This document shows positions 24,856 through 36,867 of a stretch of 64,000 bases of DNA, piece after piece. A program made the position numbers and the translations under genes. The DNA lies in NCBI GenBank assembly GCA_951394405.1, contig OX596340.1, forward strand, positions 1,798,001 through 1,862,000, written 5' to 3'. Position 1 is the stretch's first letter. Each line of letters starts with the position of its first letter. The DNA comes from Coprinellus micaceus. Taxonomy: Eukaryota; Basidiomycota; Agaricomycetes; Agaricales; Psathyrellaceae. The notes below the pieces were generated by a model, which saw nothing but the letters and a program-made list of their open reading frames with translations, was not told the origin of the DNA and made no database searches.

Positions 24856-26008
24856 ACCGATGACCTTCTTCTTACTATGCCTAGAACTTGGGAAGGAGGG
24901 CAAGGATAGAAAGAACGCCATTCGTGGAGACCTCGCATATATATCAGTATTGTCCCCAGCGTCCACAAGGTCAGGAATGCTAGCCGAGGCCAACGCCGAA
25001 CACTGGGAGGTAGAAGAACTTCCCTCGTCTCCGACTAGATTCCATTGAATTCCATTGTACAGGTGGTCAGGCGACCACTTTTGCTTGGAGTCCGGGTTGG
25101 AGTAGTGTTGAATTCCTTCAATAGCATCCTACGAAGAAGCTGATTTCGCCGTAGTGTGGCCGAGCTCTGCCAGGAACGATAACAGTATCCGAGTATCAAG
25201 GGGAACAGTACGGAGTTGGGAGGCGCCCAAAGTGTTAATCAAGGCCCGTGTGTCTGGAAAAAAGAGGCTTGGGCGGTAGTTGACTTTCAAGGATATGTCC
25301 AGAGGAGACATAGAACAATGGAAACCTGGGAAGTTGTCAACAGGAGCTAGACGGGCTCCTCGCACGTTCGTCGTAGTTCCGAGCCTCCCAAGCCCATTGT
25401 AGCATCTAATAAATCTCGGAAATTTGTGGGAAAAGCAGGAGAAAAAGTCCATCGAGGAGGTGGTTCAGGTGCAAGTTGTGGACTCCAGTGTACAGCAGCA
25501 CAGCGCGGCGGTTAAAATTTGATCCGGAGATCCGGCATCGCCCCGGCCAGGGCGGTCGGAGCAGAGCCGCCGTTCTGAATCAGTTGCTTTTCTATCGGGA
25601 ACCACTTCCTAGAACCATACCCTCTTCCCAGCGCTAAACATCCACCGGGGCCTGGCTGCCTATTACACTCATTCTAAGAACCAGGCTGGCATTAGAATAT
25701 CCCAGCATTGAGACCGGCTGCGTTTGAGGTATCTCTAGACTCTAGAACTCTCAGCAGTGGGTGGTCTTCAAGGGTGGGTGGAACAAATCATGCTCTACCC
25801 AACGTACGTAACTCTAAATTTCTTCTCATCCACAGGATAGCCCCCCTATATTAAAACCCGAAGGTGCAAGCCCATCCATACCGCCCCTATGATCTTCCCA
25901 CTCGCCTCCTCACAGTCCGAGTCCCCAATAGATAAGGTATGGGAGACAATATGAGACCGCCCCACTCGCGCTCACGTTTGGCTTATCCCGTAGGATACTC
26001 GGAGTGCC
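24856..26008. other. Divergent intergenic region
   Basis: About 1.15 kb between the start of the transporter gene (minus) and the start of the MYND-like protein gene (plus). A TATA-like CTATATTAAAAC sits near 25847, about 160 bp upstream of the plus-strand start. A 107-codon minus-strand frame at 25129-25452 has no domain and is probably accidental. Confidence 0.4.
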
Positions 26009-26686
26009 ATGGACTTCAGACCGCTTCACCATCGTTCACGGACGCTGTCGCTATACTCGACTGCGTCGGGGACCTCTTCGCGGAGTAGTCTCAGCATTAC
26101 CACCCAACTTTCCCATGGGACGTCACCCGCCCCACAAATCGAGCGGGCGACGGACGCCTGGGGCTCGTTTGTACCCTCGCCCTCAGCTAGACATTCCTTG
26201 CATCAGCTTGTCTCGTCCGTACACCTACATCTACCACCAGCCATGCCGAAATCGAGCTTGAAGAAACCCACGGGGAGAGAACAGCGACCACGGCCGCTCA
26301 GCGTCGCGTACTCGTATTCCACTCAACCCGCTCTAACGTCCAAGTCGCCAAGCAGACTGATAAGGGCCACCGCCTCTGTTGGTCCCCCAGTGATAACGCG
26401 AACCACATCATCCCCATCATCCCCACTGTCCAGTTCCCCTGGGACCTCGACTTCAAGCTCATCAGCCTCTTCAATCAACATCAACCTCGAACGTAAGCCT
26501 TATTCGTCCTCTGAACTCCACCCCGTCCTCGCGCGCCTAGAACGCGGTTCGAAGCTTTGCGGCCAGAAGATGGCCTGCGCCACCTGCCACCTGCCCGGGC
26601 GAGATTACCCCCAGTGCGGCAAGTGCAAGAAAATGTGGTGCTCGAGAGAGTGTAGGCTCGTTGGAGGCAAGCGACATGTCTGTTAG
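26009..26686 (+). CDS. Small protein ending in a MYND-like zinc finger
   Basis: A single uninterrupted frame of 225 aa. The first three quarters are Ser/Thr/Pro-rich and predicted disordered. The last about 40 residues are Cys-rich with the spacing C-x2-C-x9-C-x2-C-x4-C-x3-C-x7-H-x-C, and the final Cys is the last residue. This is close to the MYND finger pattern (including a WCSRECR segment like the YCSxxCQ of MYND), but its last spacing is H-x-C rather than H-x3-C. MYND fingers bind proline-rich partners; the role here is unknown. The first ATG (26009) has an ideal GCCATGG context; an in-frame ATG at 26243 (MPKSSLKK) is an alternative start giving 147 aa. The family was not recognised by name. 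Confidence 0.6.
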   Translation: MDFRPLHHRSRTLSLYSTASGTSSRSSLSITTQLSHGTSPAPQIERATDAWGSFVPSPSARHSLHQLVSSVHLHLPPAMPKSSLKKPTGREQRPRPLSVAYSYSTQPALTSKSPSRLIRATASVGPPVITRTTSSPSSPLSSSPGTSTSSSSASSININLERKPYSSSELHPVLARLERGSKLCGQKMACATCHLPGRDYPQCGKCKKMWCSRECRLVGGKRHVC

Positions 26687-27343
26687 TTGGGGAAGTGACG
26701 TATGTGCCAGACACATATCATGGACGCTCGATTGGTTTACCCTCTTTTTCCTTATCTTCTACAATTCCAACGTCCCTTACGACCTGTCTTACTTCGACTT
26801 TCAAAAAGCTTGGTTACTTTTCTTCGGGAGGATTGATCTCACCAGCAACTTCGTCTTGTCATTTCTACTGTTATCTCTTCAACTCACTTATCTCCCTTCA
26901 CTTCACCTCACCCAACCATCTCCTTCCTTTACTTCACCCACTGGTTAATTCTCATCCTACTACCTCAATTTACTCTCGCTATGCCTCTCACGACGCCATC
27001 GTCCTTACTCATGTCCTTAGCCCATTAGAATCCGATGTAGATCCACGTAGAGTGTAGTGTGTGTACTACCCCTGTTCAACCTCGCCCATTATAGTACCCT
27101 AGAACTACATCCTCCCTTGACTAGGGCAATATCGACGATTTCCCTCTCCTGTCCTGTCTACTCCAGCCCAACCATAACCCCTGGTATCGCACATACCCAG
27201 CTCCCCCGCCCCGGTTCAGTATGTGTAGGTACCGCCAATCGGCCACCGACTGGGGACGGAAGACGACGCACCTAGAAGAAGCTTTTCCTTCCAACGACGG
27301 AACCTCTTAAAATCCGTCGAAACTTCCTGTCGGTGGTCCCACA
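26687..27343. other. Intergenic, pyrimidine-rich
   Basis: The 3' flank of the MYND-like gene is CT-rich on the plus strand, and the small frames in it have low-complexity translations. No gene can be supported. Confidence 0.4.
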
Positions 27344-27506
27344 GATCAAAAGGCCTGGACCAGACTCGGAGGTGAATGTGATATCGATGAGGGGTTTCAT
27401 GACGTCGCGTCGTCGTCGACTCCGAAGTCGAGGACTGTCGAGGATCGTCAGAGGTGACCCCACATGATATCACGTTCACTTCCGAGTCTGGTCCGGTCCT
27501 TTGAAC
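27344..27506. repeat. Imperfect palindrome (fold-back element) of about 160 nt
   Basis: A 29-nt arm at 27357-27385 matches the reverse complement of 27466-27494 at 27 of 29 positions. Flanking bases extend the match with small gaps out to about 27344 and 27506. The roughly 80 nt between the arms is itself partly self-complementary and centres on CGACT-CCGA-AGTCG at 27417-27430, so the whole segment can fold into one long imperfect hairpin. No clear target-site duplication was found. It could be a fold-back/MITE-type element, or a hairpin-RNA source if transcribed. It lies in the intergenic region 3' of the Bud22-like gene. Confidence 0.7.
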
Positions 27507-27857
27507 TTGTGTTCCTCCATCCTCTGGGACTAAGATATCTTTGATCCTTGGCGTGACATTTTAGTGTAGGTGTACGACTCGGTGAGCTCTCGCGGATTGA
27601 ACCGTCCATTATAGTCCGCGATCGACTAGCCGGGCGCTTATTTCATAGGCTCTTTCGTACTGCGTCGTTTTTCTTTCCCACAGGGGCACTTCGTGGTGTA
27701 ATTAACTTGAAGTTGCTTAAATGCGCTTGTCCTCCTTAAGATACAATGCAGTCTCTCGCGAAATCGCAAGGGGTGCCCAAATTCAAATGCAGATCCACAT
27801 ACGCCCCCAGTTAGGTTGAACGTAGCTCGAGGTGGAGAGTAGCACACCAGAACCACC
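27507..27857. other. Intergenic, 3' flank of the Bud22-like gene
   Basis: About 350 bp without a supportable gene; probably includes the 3' untranslated region of the Bud22-like gene. Confidence 0.4.
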
Positions 27858-29474
27858 CTAGAACTTAATCTTCTTCCCCTGACTGGGGACAATCCCAATA
27901 CTCTCTTTCTCCTTCAACTTCCGCTTCGCCTCCCACGAGGGATGAATCGGCTTGTCCCCTGCCTTCTTCGCTGCCTCTGGTCTAGTGTTGTCGCTCTGTC
28001 CCGGTCCTCCTCCTCTAGGTGCTGACCCTGCTGCCCCTCCTCTGGCCTGGCCTGCGCGGAGGTTGCCTCGACTCCCCCACCCAGAATCCGGCCTCGTCAT
28101 CCCGCTCGCCTTCTGGTGCAGTTTCGCCTGAGCTCGCTCAAAGGCCTTGACCTTCTTCTCCTTCAGAGCCTCGACTTCCTTTTTCTTGTGGTTCGCGTTT
28201 CGCCCGAATTTTTTCTCCCATATTCTGAGTCATAGAGTAACGTCAGAACCGTTCGCCACCCAGAGAACAAAATAAAAAAGGAAACGCACGCTCGCCTCGC
28301 CCGTTGACCCCTTCTATTCTTCCGTGGTTCCGCACCAGTGGGTTCGTCAATGTCGGAGGCGTCCGATCCTGACATGTACCCCATCGCAAGAGAAGGCAAG
28401 AACGTGGACTCTCCTGTACTTTTCGACGACGATGGCGCAGCGGCTGGAGTCGCTTTGGTTTTCTTTGATGGGGGTGCGTTGACCTGGAGGCCCTCCTCGT
28501 CTTCAGAGTCGCTTTCCTCCGGTCCAGGATCTGATACTGATTCCCAGCCATCGTCAGCCCCTACATCTGCGCCTGAGTCCCGACTATCGTCATCGTTCTC
28601 GTCCACAGTCCCCGATTCCCAGCCTAGATCACCGCCCTCTACCTGAGAATTGTACTCTTCGTCGTCTTCGGTACCGGAAGGGGCTGCACTAGCAACTGTT
28701 GTCGAATTCGCTTCGGCCTGAGCACCTTTCTTGGGAGAGGGCTCAGGCAGTTCAGAGCGAGCCTTCGCTAGCGGTTGAGCTAACTCGGGGTTTACGATAG
28801 CCTTGATACTTGCTATAGACGCTGCCACCTGGGAGGCGATAATCTTGTTACTCAATAACCGGCTCTGCACTTTGGCGCCAGGCGTCCCAGCAGAGGGTGG
28901 TTCCAGGACGCTCTCTCCAATTTCCTTGTCCAATGCCGCCTGCACATGCTCGCTTTCGCGGAGGACCTTGTCCTTGTGACATTTGGTCTTAAGTACGGTC
29001 CGCGCGAGCTTATGGTGGTCGACAATCTACCAGGCCAGGAGTGATGAGTTGAGGAGGGACGAGAATCATGAGAGAACCGACTTTGATGAAGTTCAGTTGG
29101 GCTTCGTGGTCCTGGATGGCTTCCTTGTCGTCTTCCTTGTCGCTGTCCCGGTGTATTAGAAACCAGGGTTAACCCGAGGAGAGTATTACGACGCACCGCA
29201 GATGCTTCAGTTTCTTCACGAGCTTCTGCGTCTCAAAGGTCTTTGCTTTCTTGCACGCGTGGTGGATCTCGTGCAGCTCGTGGTGCTGGTGGGAGCGAGT
29301 CAGAGCCAGCTGCTGGTACTATTGTGGTTTATATACCAACCAACTTTCCTGATACCCTACTTCCAATGTCCTAGGGTGGAGGTTAGGTTCTCTTTTAGTC
29401 GAGGATCCACTGCGCCGCACCTCTTTACCACCCTCTCTTTTCCTCTTCAAAGTTGGTTTCTGGTCGTTCGCCAT
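27858..29474 (-). CDS. Bud22/SRFBP1-like protein
   Basis: Five exons splice in phase to about 435 aa: 29474-29421, 29285-29197, 29142-29082, 29026-28290 and 28224-27858. After a basic N-terminus (MANDQKPTLKRKRE) comes a helical region with HHACKKAKTFETQKLVKKLK and a KIVDHHKLARTVLKTKCHKD segment, then a long acidic Ser/Glu/Asp-rich middle. The C-terminus is basic with IWEKKFGRNANHKKKEVEAL, and ends in HPSWEAKRKLKEK followed by VPSQGKKIKF, the signature of the Bud22 family. Yeast Bud22 is a nucleolar factor for 40S ribosomal subunit biogenesis, and SRFBP1 is the animal relative. It is divergent from the TBCD gene with a 210-bp shared upstream region. Confidence 0.85.
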
Positions 29475-29684
29475 AGTTTCCTGCCCACTTTCCCGCAGTA
29501 TAAGTAATTCTCTGAGCGATGAGAGCGTCGCTACGCTGGAGACTGGGGGTGCGTAGTGCGTTGCTGTGGGTGGAGAAACAGAAATACTTTGATGGCAATC
29601 AGGGTGCCATCAAACCTCACTGAACTTGGCAGGGCGCGCTTGACTCTCCCCCTTTCAGTGTCCACCAAACTTATAGCCAGCACC
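29475..29684. promoter_or_regulatory. Probable bidirectional promoter, Bud22-like/TBCD
   Basis: Only 210 bp separate the two divergent start codons, so both 5' untranslated regions and core promoters must fit here. No canonical TATA box is evident. Confidence 0.45.
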
Positions 29685-32600
29685 ATGGCGTACGAGGAAG
29701 ACACAGACAAAGTCTATTCGACGTTCCTCAAATATGACGAATTTACAGGCCTTCAGACGAAACTCCTGTCGGTCGATCTCTTCGTCGATCCCACAGCTGA
29801 TGAGAACAGCGCAGAGAGGCAGGTGCTGCAGAAACTTTGCTTGATAGTGCGTGCCCTCGTCCATGTCCATGCGCTACGGTGGTTCCTAATGCATCCCGGC
29901 TGGTATTGGGTGAGCTAGTTGAACGAGTATCAGGAGCAGGCATTCCTTCTAGACCCCTACCTCGAGGGTTTACTTGGCCCGGTGATCGAGCGCTTCAAAT
30001 CCCATGCTCGAGCTGTGGTCGCCGATCCTAGTTTGCGACCCTCGAGTGATAGACTCCACTGCTTGGGGCTATTACTGTACCAGTACATCAAATGCAGAGG
30101 GTCCAAGACAATCGGTTAGTCCCTTCTCACAAGTACAACGTGCCCTTCCCGCAGCTCACATCCATGTCTAGTCAGGTTCTTCCCCCACGAGGTGGACGAT
30201 CTGTCTGTCGCATTAAACTACATCCGCCTTCCGAACTCCGAAGTCATTAAGTCTCAGTATCATTGGGCGACACGATACGTAATCCTGCTGTGGGTTGCCT
30301 TGATTTGTAGGATTCCGTTCAGCCTGTCGCAATTCGACGAGCCAGGCCATGAAGGAGCGACTGCGACTGCGCTCGAGTCGTTGGGGAAGGAGTACCTCGA
30401 CAGGGCTGGCTTGGAACGAGAGGGCGCGGCAGTGCTCCTGTCCCGCCTGTACATGAGGTAGGGGAGGCTTTTTGTTCGTTCGAAATGAAGGACATGATTG
30501 ACAACCCTAGGAAGGACACCGGTCCGAGGTTTGGCGCCTTCGTTTCGTGGGCTGAGGAACACATCCAGTCTCAGGGTCAGGCTTTCACGGTTCGTGCCCC
30601 CGAGTTTAGCGTGTCAGTTTCATCGCCTTGCTAATATGAGTACAACCGCTTCCCTCATTAGACAATTGGGGTCCTGCAAGTGTTTGGAGAAGTCCTCAAG
30701 TCTGCACCACTTGACCTAATCAAGGATGAGCTGTCAAGGCTCCTCGCACTTGCCACTTCGATAGGCAAGATGAAGACCCTCAACAATAACGTCATGGTGC
30801 GGAAATTGAGGACAAAGATCATCACCAGGATAGGTTTGAGGTTGCTGCCGCCCAATCCCAACGCTGGTCGCCGCAAGGGTACGCGCAAGACCTTTCATTT
30901 TCTCATGTTCCAAGTGGTAACCTTACTTCATATGTCTAGGTCGAACCTTGACTGGTGACGAACTCGAACTACGAAAGGCAAACCTGGGGGAGTCTGAAGT
31001 CCCAGAAGAGATAGAAGTCATCTTGGAAGAGCTCTTGTCAAGTCTAGAAGATAAGGTTAACCGGTCCCCCGTCTGTTCGCCGTTTCACCCTTTCTCATGC
31101 TGCCCGTAGGACACTGTTGTCCGATACCCTGCGGCTAAGGGGGTGGCTAGAATCGCCGAACGTCTTCCTTCTAGCTTCTCTAGCCAGATTGTCGAAAACG
31201 TTCTGGCCATGTTCTCCATCCACTCCCTCACGGCTGCCGCGCTCTATGACCTCCCAGCCGTTGCAGAGTACACATGGCATGGAGCTTGTCTCGCCTCTGC
31301 TGAGCTCGCCCGCAGAAACCAAATCTCGGAGTCTAACATGCCCGATCTGGTCGAGTGGTTATCAAAGGTATGTTGTGTGTTATGTTTTCATTGGGCCCCA
31401 CCCAAACGCCCGGTCTTTGTTTAGCTTAGTATTCGCTCACATCGTGTACCTGCAGGCGTTATACTTCGACATACGAAAAGGGGCACACTCAATCGGATCG
31501 AATGTGCGAGATGCTGCCGCATATGTGCTCTGGGCGCTCGCCAGGACGCAGGATCCTGCGACCCTCAAACCTCATGCAACTAATCTAGCCAACCGCCTCG
31601 CTTCTGTCGCAATATACGATCGGGAAGTTCACATTAGGCGGGCTGCAAGCGCTGCATACCAGGAGCATGTCGGGAGGATGGTTAGTGGAACACGTTACAC
31701 CCTCCCAATCGAAGTGAGATGTACTGAGCATTCAATTCACGGTGACACTCTAGAGTCTGTTCCCTCATGGGATAGATGTATTGGCAAAGACAGATTTTTA
31801 TTCAGTGAGTATACGCCGGAACGCTTTCCTCGTCGCGGCGCCGGAGGTTGCCCAGTGCGTATTTGTTTGCCTCCATGTGCTCTGACGCCGAAGGGTCGCT
31901 GCGAGCTGAAATGCGTTTCGTTCCCCTTTAGGCATCCTGAATACCGAGATTTCCTCTTGAATCATGTCCTCAACGTGGTCCTGCGCCATTGGGATGTCTC
32001 GATTAGAGAGCTTGGGTCCCAATCGCTCAAGAACCTGTGCTTAATTGATCTCGATAGCATGGCGACAACAGCGTTGCAAGCAATCGTCAGTTCACACCCG
32101 TTATGAAACCCTTGGTCTCAATGTGGGACTGACCTTTCCCTCGAACAGGGACCCTTGTTGGAGTCGATCGACCCAGCTGATATCCACGGCGGGTTATTAG
32201 CTTTAAGTGAACTGGGAAATGCCTTCCAGATCGCTGTGGCGGACCCCAACGAACGGAATAAGAAGTTGCGCACCGTGGGTCTCGTTGTATAGAGAGTGCA
32301 AAGTCGAACCAGCGATCTGACCCTTACTTCACATTTCATTTGCAGATTTTCAGTAACATAGCCAAAGTGTCGTTTGATCACCTGAAGGCTCCACGAAACC
32401 ATATTTTAACCGCGGCAGCGTGTAAACTTATTGCAGCCACGCTGACGATCGAGGAGATTGAGGCCGGGAGTAGCTCATCGGTGCCCAACTGGCGGAAAAT
32501 CATTGACGTCGGGATTAAACATAGGAACGACGATGTGCAGGACGAGGCTGCGGCCGCCATAGGGGCGTGGTCCCGACTTATTGACTGCTCAGTAGAGATC

Positions 32601-34389
32601 GAAAGATAAGTCGTTGTTTCAACGAAATGCTGTTGTTGGTGTGCTTATCTTGCCGAGCTACGCTGTTCGCAGAATCTAAATCTGGAGGAGCACACTTGAT
32701 GAAAAGTATTGGGAAGATTCTGGGTGGGCTGGACTATGAGAAAAATGGATTGGTGTTCTCAAAAGCAACCATATTCTTACTCGAGAACATTAAGCCTTCG
32801 GTACTTCCATTGTTTTCTCTATGTAATCCGAGCGCTAAACCATTTCAACAGCCCAGGGTCTCTATCGAAGCTCGTAGATCCTGCTATGTCTCGATTCAGC
32901 TGATAATCAGCAACGTCTTCCCTCGCCGACTAGACCGTAAGTGAAATCTGCCGTGATGCCCACAACCACGCTCATAATTGTTGTAGTTATCCCCAGCGCT
33001 GTGATGAAAATGCTGTTAGGGGCGCTGCTCAGTGGCTTAAACGACTATACGATCGATGAGCGGGGGGACGTGGGATCGTGGGTCCGTCTGGTGTCCGTCC
33101 AAGGCCTCACCACGCTCTGTGAGCTCCTCTTCACCCACGCGGAGGGGCTCCCTGGGTTCGAAGAGTACCTTCCCCCCGATCTTTATGTCGCTATCGCTTC
33201 TGGCCTTTTGAAGCAAGGCGTGGAGCGGTTGGACAATGTGCGTCAAGAAGCCGGAAAATGCTTCCTGAGATTGTTCACCGCGAGGTTGCCGGCCTTCAAC
33301 GGTGCGGATAGATGGCAGCTACCTGGGAAGGAGCTGTTGCGGGAGTTATTCCAATCGTAGGCCCCCACTGTTCAACTATACCCGAAGATCGACCTTAAAC
33401 TTCACAGCAGAGAGGGAGGCGAGCCCCATGAGTGGGCCGACGGTACCTGGCTTTTCCCTCGAGTAGTCAAGCTTTTGGGTATCGAGGCCTACCGAAAGGA
33501 TCTCCTGACCGGCCTCTTGCTCAGCATCGGCAGCAAGACGGACAGTACCGTAAGCCTGTCTGAGCTTCTGGCATTTTACCTTTGTCTAAATCGGTCTCTC
33601 AGCAACGCCCTGCCGGCAAAGCCTTGGTTGGCTATATGGAAGACGTCCCTGTGACCTCCACTTCGGGAGCGTATACCCTCGTTAAGTTTGTAGACGATCT
33701 GTTGGAGCGGGTTACGTCGAACATCGCCTCCAATGCTATTGCCATTCCGATCTTCCAGACCTTCAACCTCTTGCTCGAGGCCGACATCCTATCGGAGTTG
33801 GCCGACGCTAGTGAGGGGTACGAACGGTACGGACCTTCCCTTTTCTCCACCCAGTCAGCCTTTCTTGCTGTGCTCACTCCAGAGTACCCAGATTGCAGAA
33901 GCTCTCCTCTTGTGCCACAAGAAACGTTACCAAATGGAAAAATGTTGAAAGGATAAACGAGGCCATGAAAATGTATGTCCTCTCCTTACTGGACCTTTCA
34001 TCGATTGGACTGAAGCCCCACAGCGTTGTGGCACTTCTGGCCATTGAAAAAGTGCGGGAGAGCAATCTTACCGCTCTCCATTCATTCTTGGCTCATCCAT
34101 TCCCGAAGGTTCGGCATTGTCCAACCTCCAGCAGGCGATCCTTTGACTGACATTGACTCTAGATCCGGTATGGGACGGCAGAGCACCTGTACATGCAGGT
34201 AGAAAGCATGGACTACGGAATTGACGACACGTCGGACATCGAGTCGATCCTTTTGGAGACCACATGGTGTGTATCTCTCTTCCCCTCCACGGTCTTCCCA
34301 GCTGAGTTGGAGTCCACAGGACCACGATAAACGAGGAAGAGGCCAGAGCGGCGTCTGAACGGGTAGTAAAGCTCTTCGCTGCCGAATAA
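29685..34389 (+). CDS. Tubulin-folding cofactor D (TBCD)
   Basis: A large multi-exon gene; the pieces splice through many short introns into a HEAT/ARM-repeat protein of well over 1000 aa. Family segments in order are DEFTGLQTKLLSVDLFVDPT near the start, YLEGLLGPVIERF, GLLLYQYIKCRGSKTI, VRFFPHEVDDLSVAL, KDTVVRYPAAKGVARIAERLP, the highly conserved KALYFDIRKGAHSIGSNVRD, FPHGIDVLAKTDFYSV and HWDVSIRELGSQSLKNLC. The C-terminal cofactor D domain follows, with the stop at 34387-34389. Cofactor D takes beta-tubulin from cofactor A/CCT and forms the supercomplex with cofactors C and E that makes alpha/beta-tubulin dimers. Example junctions checked: 29846/29919, and the GRM|SLFPHG join near 31680-31752. 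The ATG at 29685 directly precedes the conserved N-terminus. No frameshift or internal stop was found in the exons checked. Confidence 0.88.
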
Positions 34390-34695
34390 TTGTATATACC
34401 ATGCATTTGGCTAGAGATATGTAAATGAAAAGCGCAGAAACGGGTCTAAAGTCGTCGAACGCGTGCCTTGAGTACCAGCGTAGTGGCGCCACTGGTATGC
34501 GCCGTGGGAACTTGCTGCCGGTTGCGTCAGATCGCGGCTGCGTATGGGTTGTCGAAGCAGCTGTCCAGCGTCCAACTCTCTCTCTGCCTTGAGGGTCGCC
34601 AAACCCACATCCAAAGGCTTCATTCCACACACAGTCAGATCCTGCTCTACGAATCCTCATTTCAATAGACACGACCGGCGGAACAAGAAACTGCG
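34390..34695. other. Intergenic, TBCD to V-ATPase B
   Basis: 306 bp between two genes on the same strand. It must carry the TBCD 3' end and the V-ATPase promoter. The minus-strand frame covering it (to 34738) has no domain and runs into both genes, so it is treated as accidental. Confidence 0.4.
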
Positions 34696-36867
34696 ATGCC
34701 TTCCAGCCCGCGATTGAGCGACCGCGATCTCGCAGCACTCAACGCTGCAGCCGTGACGAAAGAGTACCGGGTTCAGCCCCACATTGGTGGGTAACACGAT
34801 GCGCGCAGGACTATTCTCGACTGACGACACGCTGTGCAGATTATCGTACCGTTTCCGCTATTAACGGGTAATTGAAGGCTTTTGTGTCCATCCTATACGT
34901 GTTTTAGGCTTAATTTTCGGACAGGCCGCTCGTCGTGCTCGATAACGTCAAGGTAAGTGAAGATCATCTGACTCTTCAGGCGCCTCGAACCTCTAATCGG
35001 ACCATTCCTTGGCCTACAGTTCCCCTCCTACAATGAAATCGTGGAGTTGACGCTGCCTGATGGCAGCAAGCGCGGCGGTCAAGTTCTGGAAGTCCAGGGC
35101 AAGAAGGCCATCGTGCAGGTGTTTGAGGGAACCTCGGGGGTCGATGTCAAAGCAACACATGTCGAGTTCACCGGAAGCAGCATGAAACTCCCTGTCGCCG
35201 AGGACATGTTGGGCCGTATCTTCAACGGATCCGGAAACCCTATTGATCAGGGTCCTAAAGTCTTTGCAGAGGATTATCTGGATATCAACGGTCCGCACAC
35301 CCATGTTCCCTATGCTGTTTCGCCTCATCCTCACGTTTCGTTGTGCGCAGGTTCTCCGATCAACCCATACTCTCGGATATATCCCGAGGAGATGATTCAA
35401 ACCGGTATTTCGACGATTGACACTATGAACTCCATCGCTCGTGGTCAGAAGATCCCCATCTTTTCTGCTGCTGGTCTTCCTCATAATGAGGTATGTCTTG
35501 AAGTGACATAGGCCCTGTCAGTTCATTTCGCTGAGTGTTTGTACCCGATGTCGTGACTAGATTGCTGCCCAAATTGTCCGGCAGGCTGGATTGGTCAAGA
35601 GACCGACCAAGGACGTCCACGACGGCCACGAAGACAACTTCTCAGTGGTCTTCGCCGCCATGGGTGTGAACATGGAGACCGCTCGGTTCTTCAAGGAAGA
35701 CTTCGAGTCCAACGGTAGTCTTGATCGTGTTACGCTCTTCCTCAATCTGGCCAACGACCCCACGATCGAGCGTATTATTACACCACGGCTAGCTTTAACC
35801 ACGGCCGAATACTATGCGTATCAATTGGAGAAGCACGTTTTGGTCATTCTTACCGATATGTCCTCATATGCGGATGCCCTGCGTGAGGTCTGTCCATACC
35901 CTTGGTTCATGAAAGTGTTTCGCGGCTGAACTCCCTCTCCAATAGGTTTCCGCTGCTCGTGAAGAGGTTCCAGGTCGTCGTGGTTTCCCAGGTTACATGT
36001 ACACGGATTTGTCCACGATCTATGAACGCGCCGGTCGTGTCGAGGGACGAAACGGTTCTATTACTCAGATCCCCATCCTAACTATGCCTAATGACGGTAA
36101 GAAGATTAAGCGCGACTGTGTCCCAGCAAGGATAAACGACTCATCACTCTCTCTTGCAGATATCACGCACCCCATCCCTGATCTTACCGGTTACATCACG
36201 GAGGGACAGATCTTCGTCGACCGTCAACTGCACAACCGACAAATCTACCCTCCCATCAACGTCTTGCCGTCCTTGTCGCGTCTTATGAAGAGCGCTATTG
36301 GTGAGAAATTGACCAGGAAAGATCATGGGGATGTCTCGAATCAGCTAGTAAGTTTTTGCACCTCATATTATTACTCCATCCATTCTCGATTAGAAAAATT
36401 CTTTGTCTCTAACGCCAACTCTTCTTCATTAATAGTACGCCAAGTACGCCATTGGCCGAGACGCCGCCGCCATGAAGGCTGTCGTTGGTGAGGAAGCTTT
36501 GTCCTCTGAGGACAAGCTAGCATTGGAATTCCTGGACAAATTCGAACGCCAATTTGTTGGTCAAGGTGCGTTGTACTTCTCGAATTGCTTGCGGCTCCTG
36601 CCGCCGCGTAACGACATTTTTGCTCGGATTACTCACGGATGTATAACTCTTTTTTCAGGTGCATACGAGTCTCGTACCATCTTCGAGTCGCTCGATCTCG
36701 CTTGGTCGCTCCTGCGCATCTTCCCTAAGGAGCAGCTCAATCGGATCAACCCCAAGATCATTGCAGAGTTCTATGGTCGCAAACCGTCCAAGAAAGCTAC
36801 CACCGGTGCCGAGGCAGATGTGCATGAAGGTGGGAAGTCAGCTGAGGAGAAATTAATTGACGCCTAG
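34696..36867 (+). CDS. VMA2: V-type H+-ATPase subunit B
   Basis: The non-catalytic B subunit of the V1 sector, which alternates with subunit A in the ATP-hydrolysing ring that acidifies vacuole and endosomes. Exons are separated by short introns. The chain begins [20 protein letters not shown] and continues with [136 protein letters not shown] and [14 protein letters not shown]. It ends in an Ala/Lys/Glu-rich tail with the stop at 36865-36867. All intron joins inspected are in phase; one uses a GTCCGC donor (near 35292). The nearly invariant family sequence makes the assignment secure. Confidence 0.95.
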
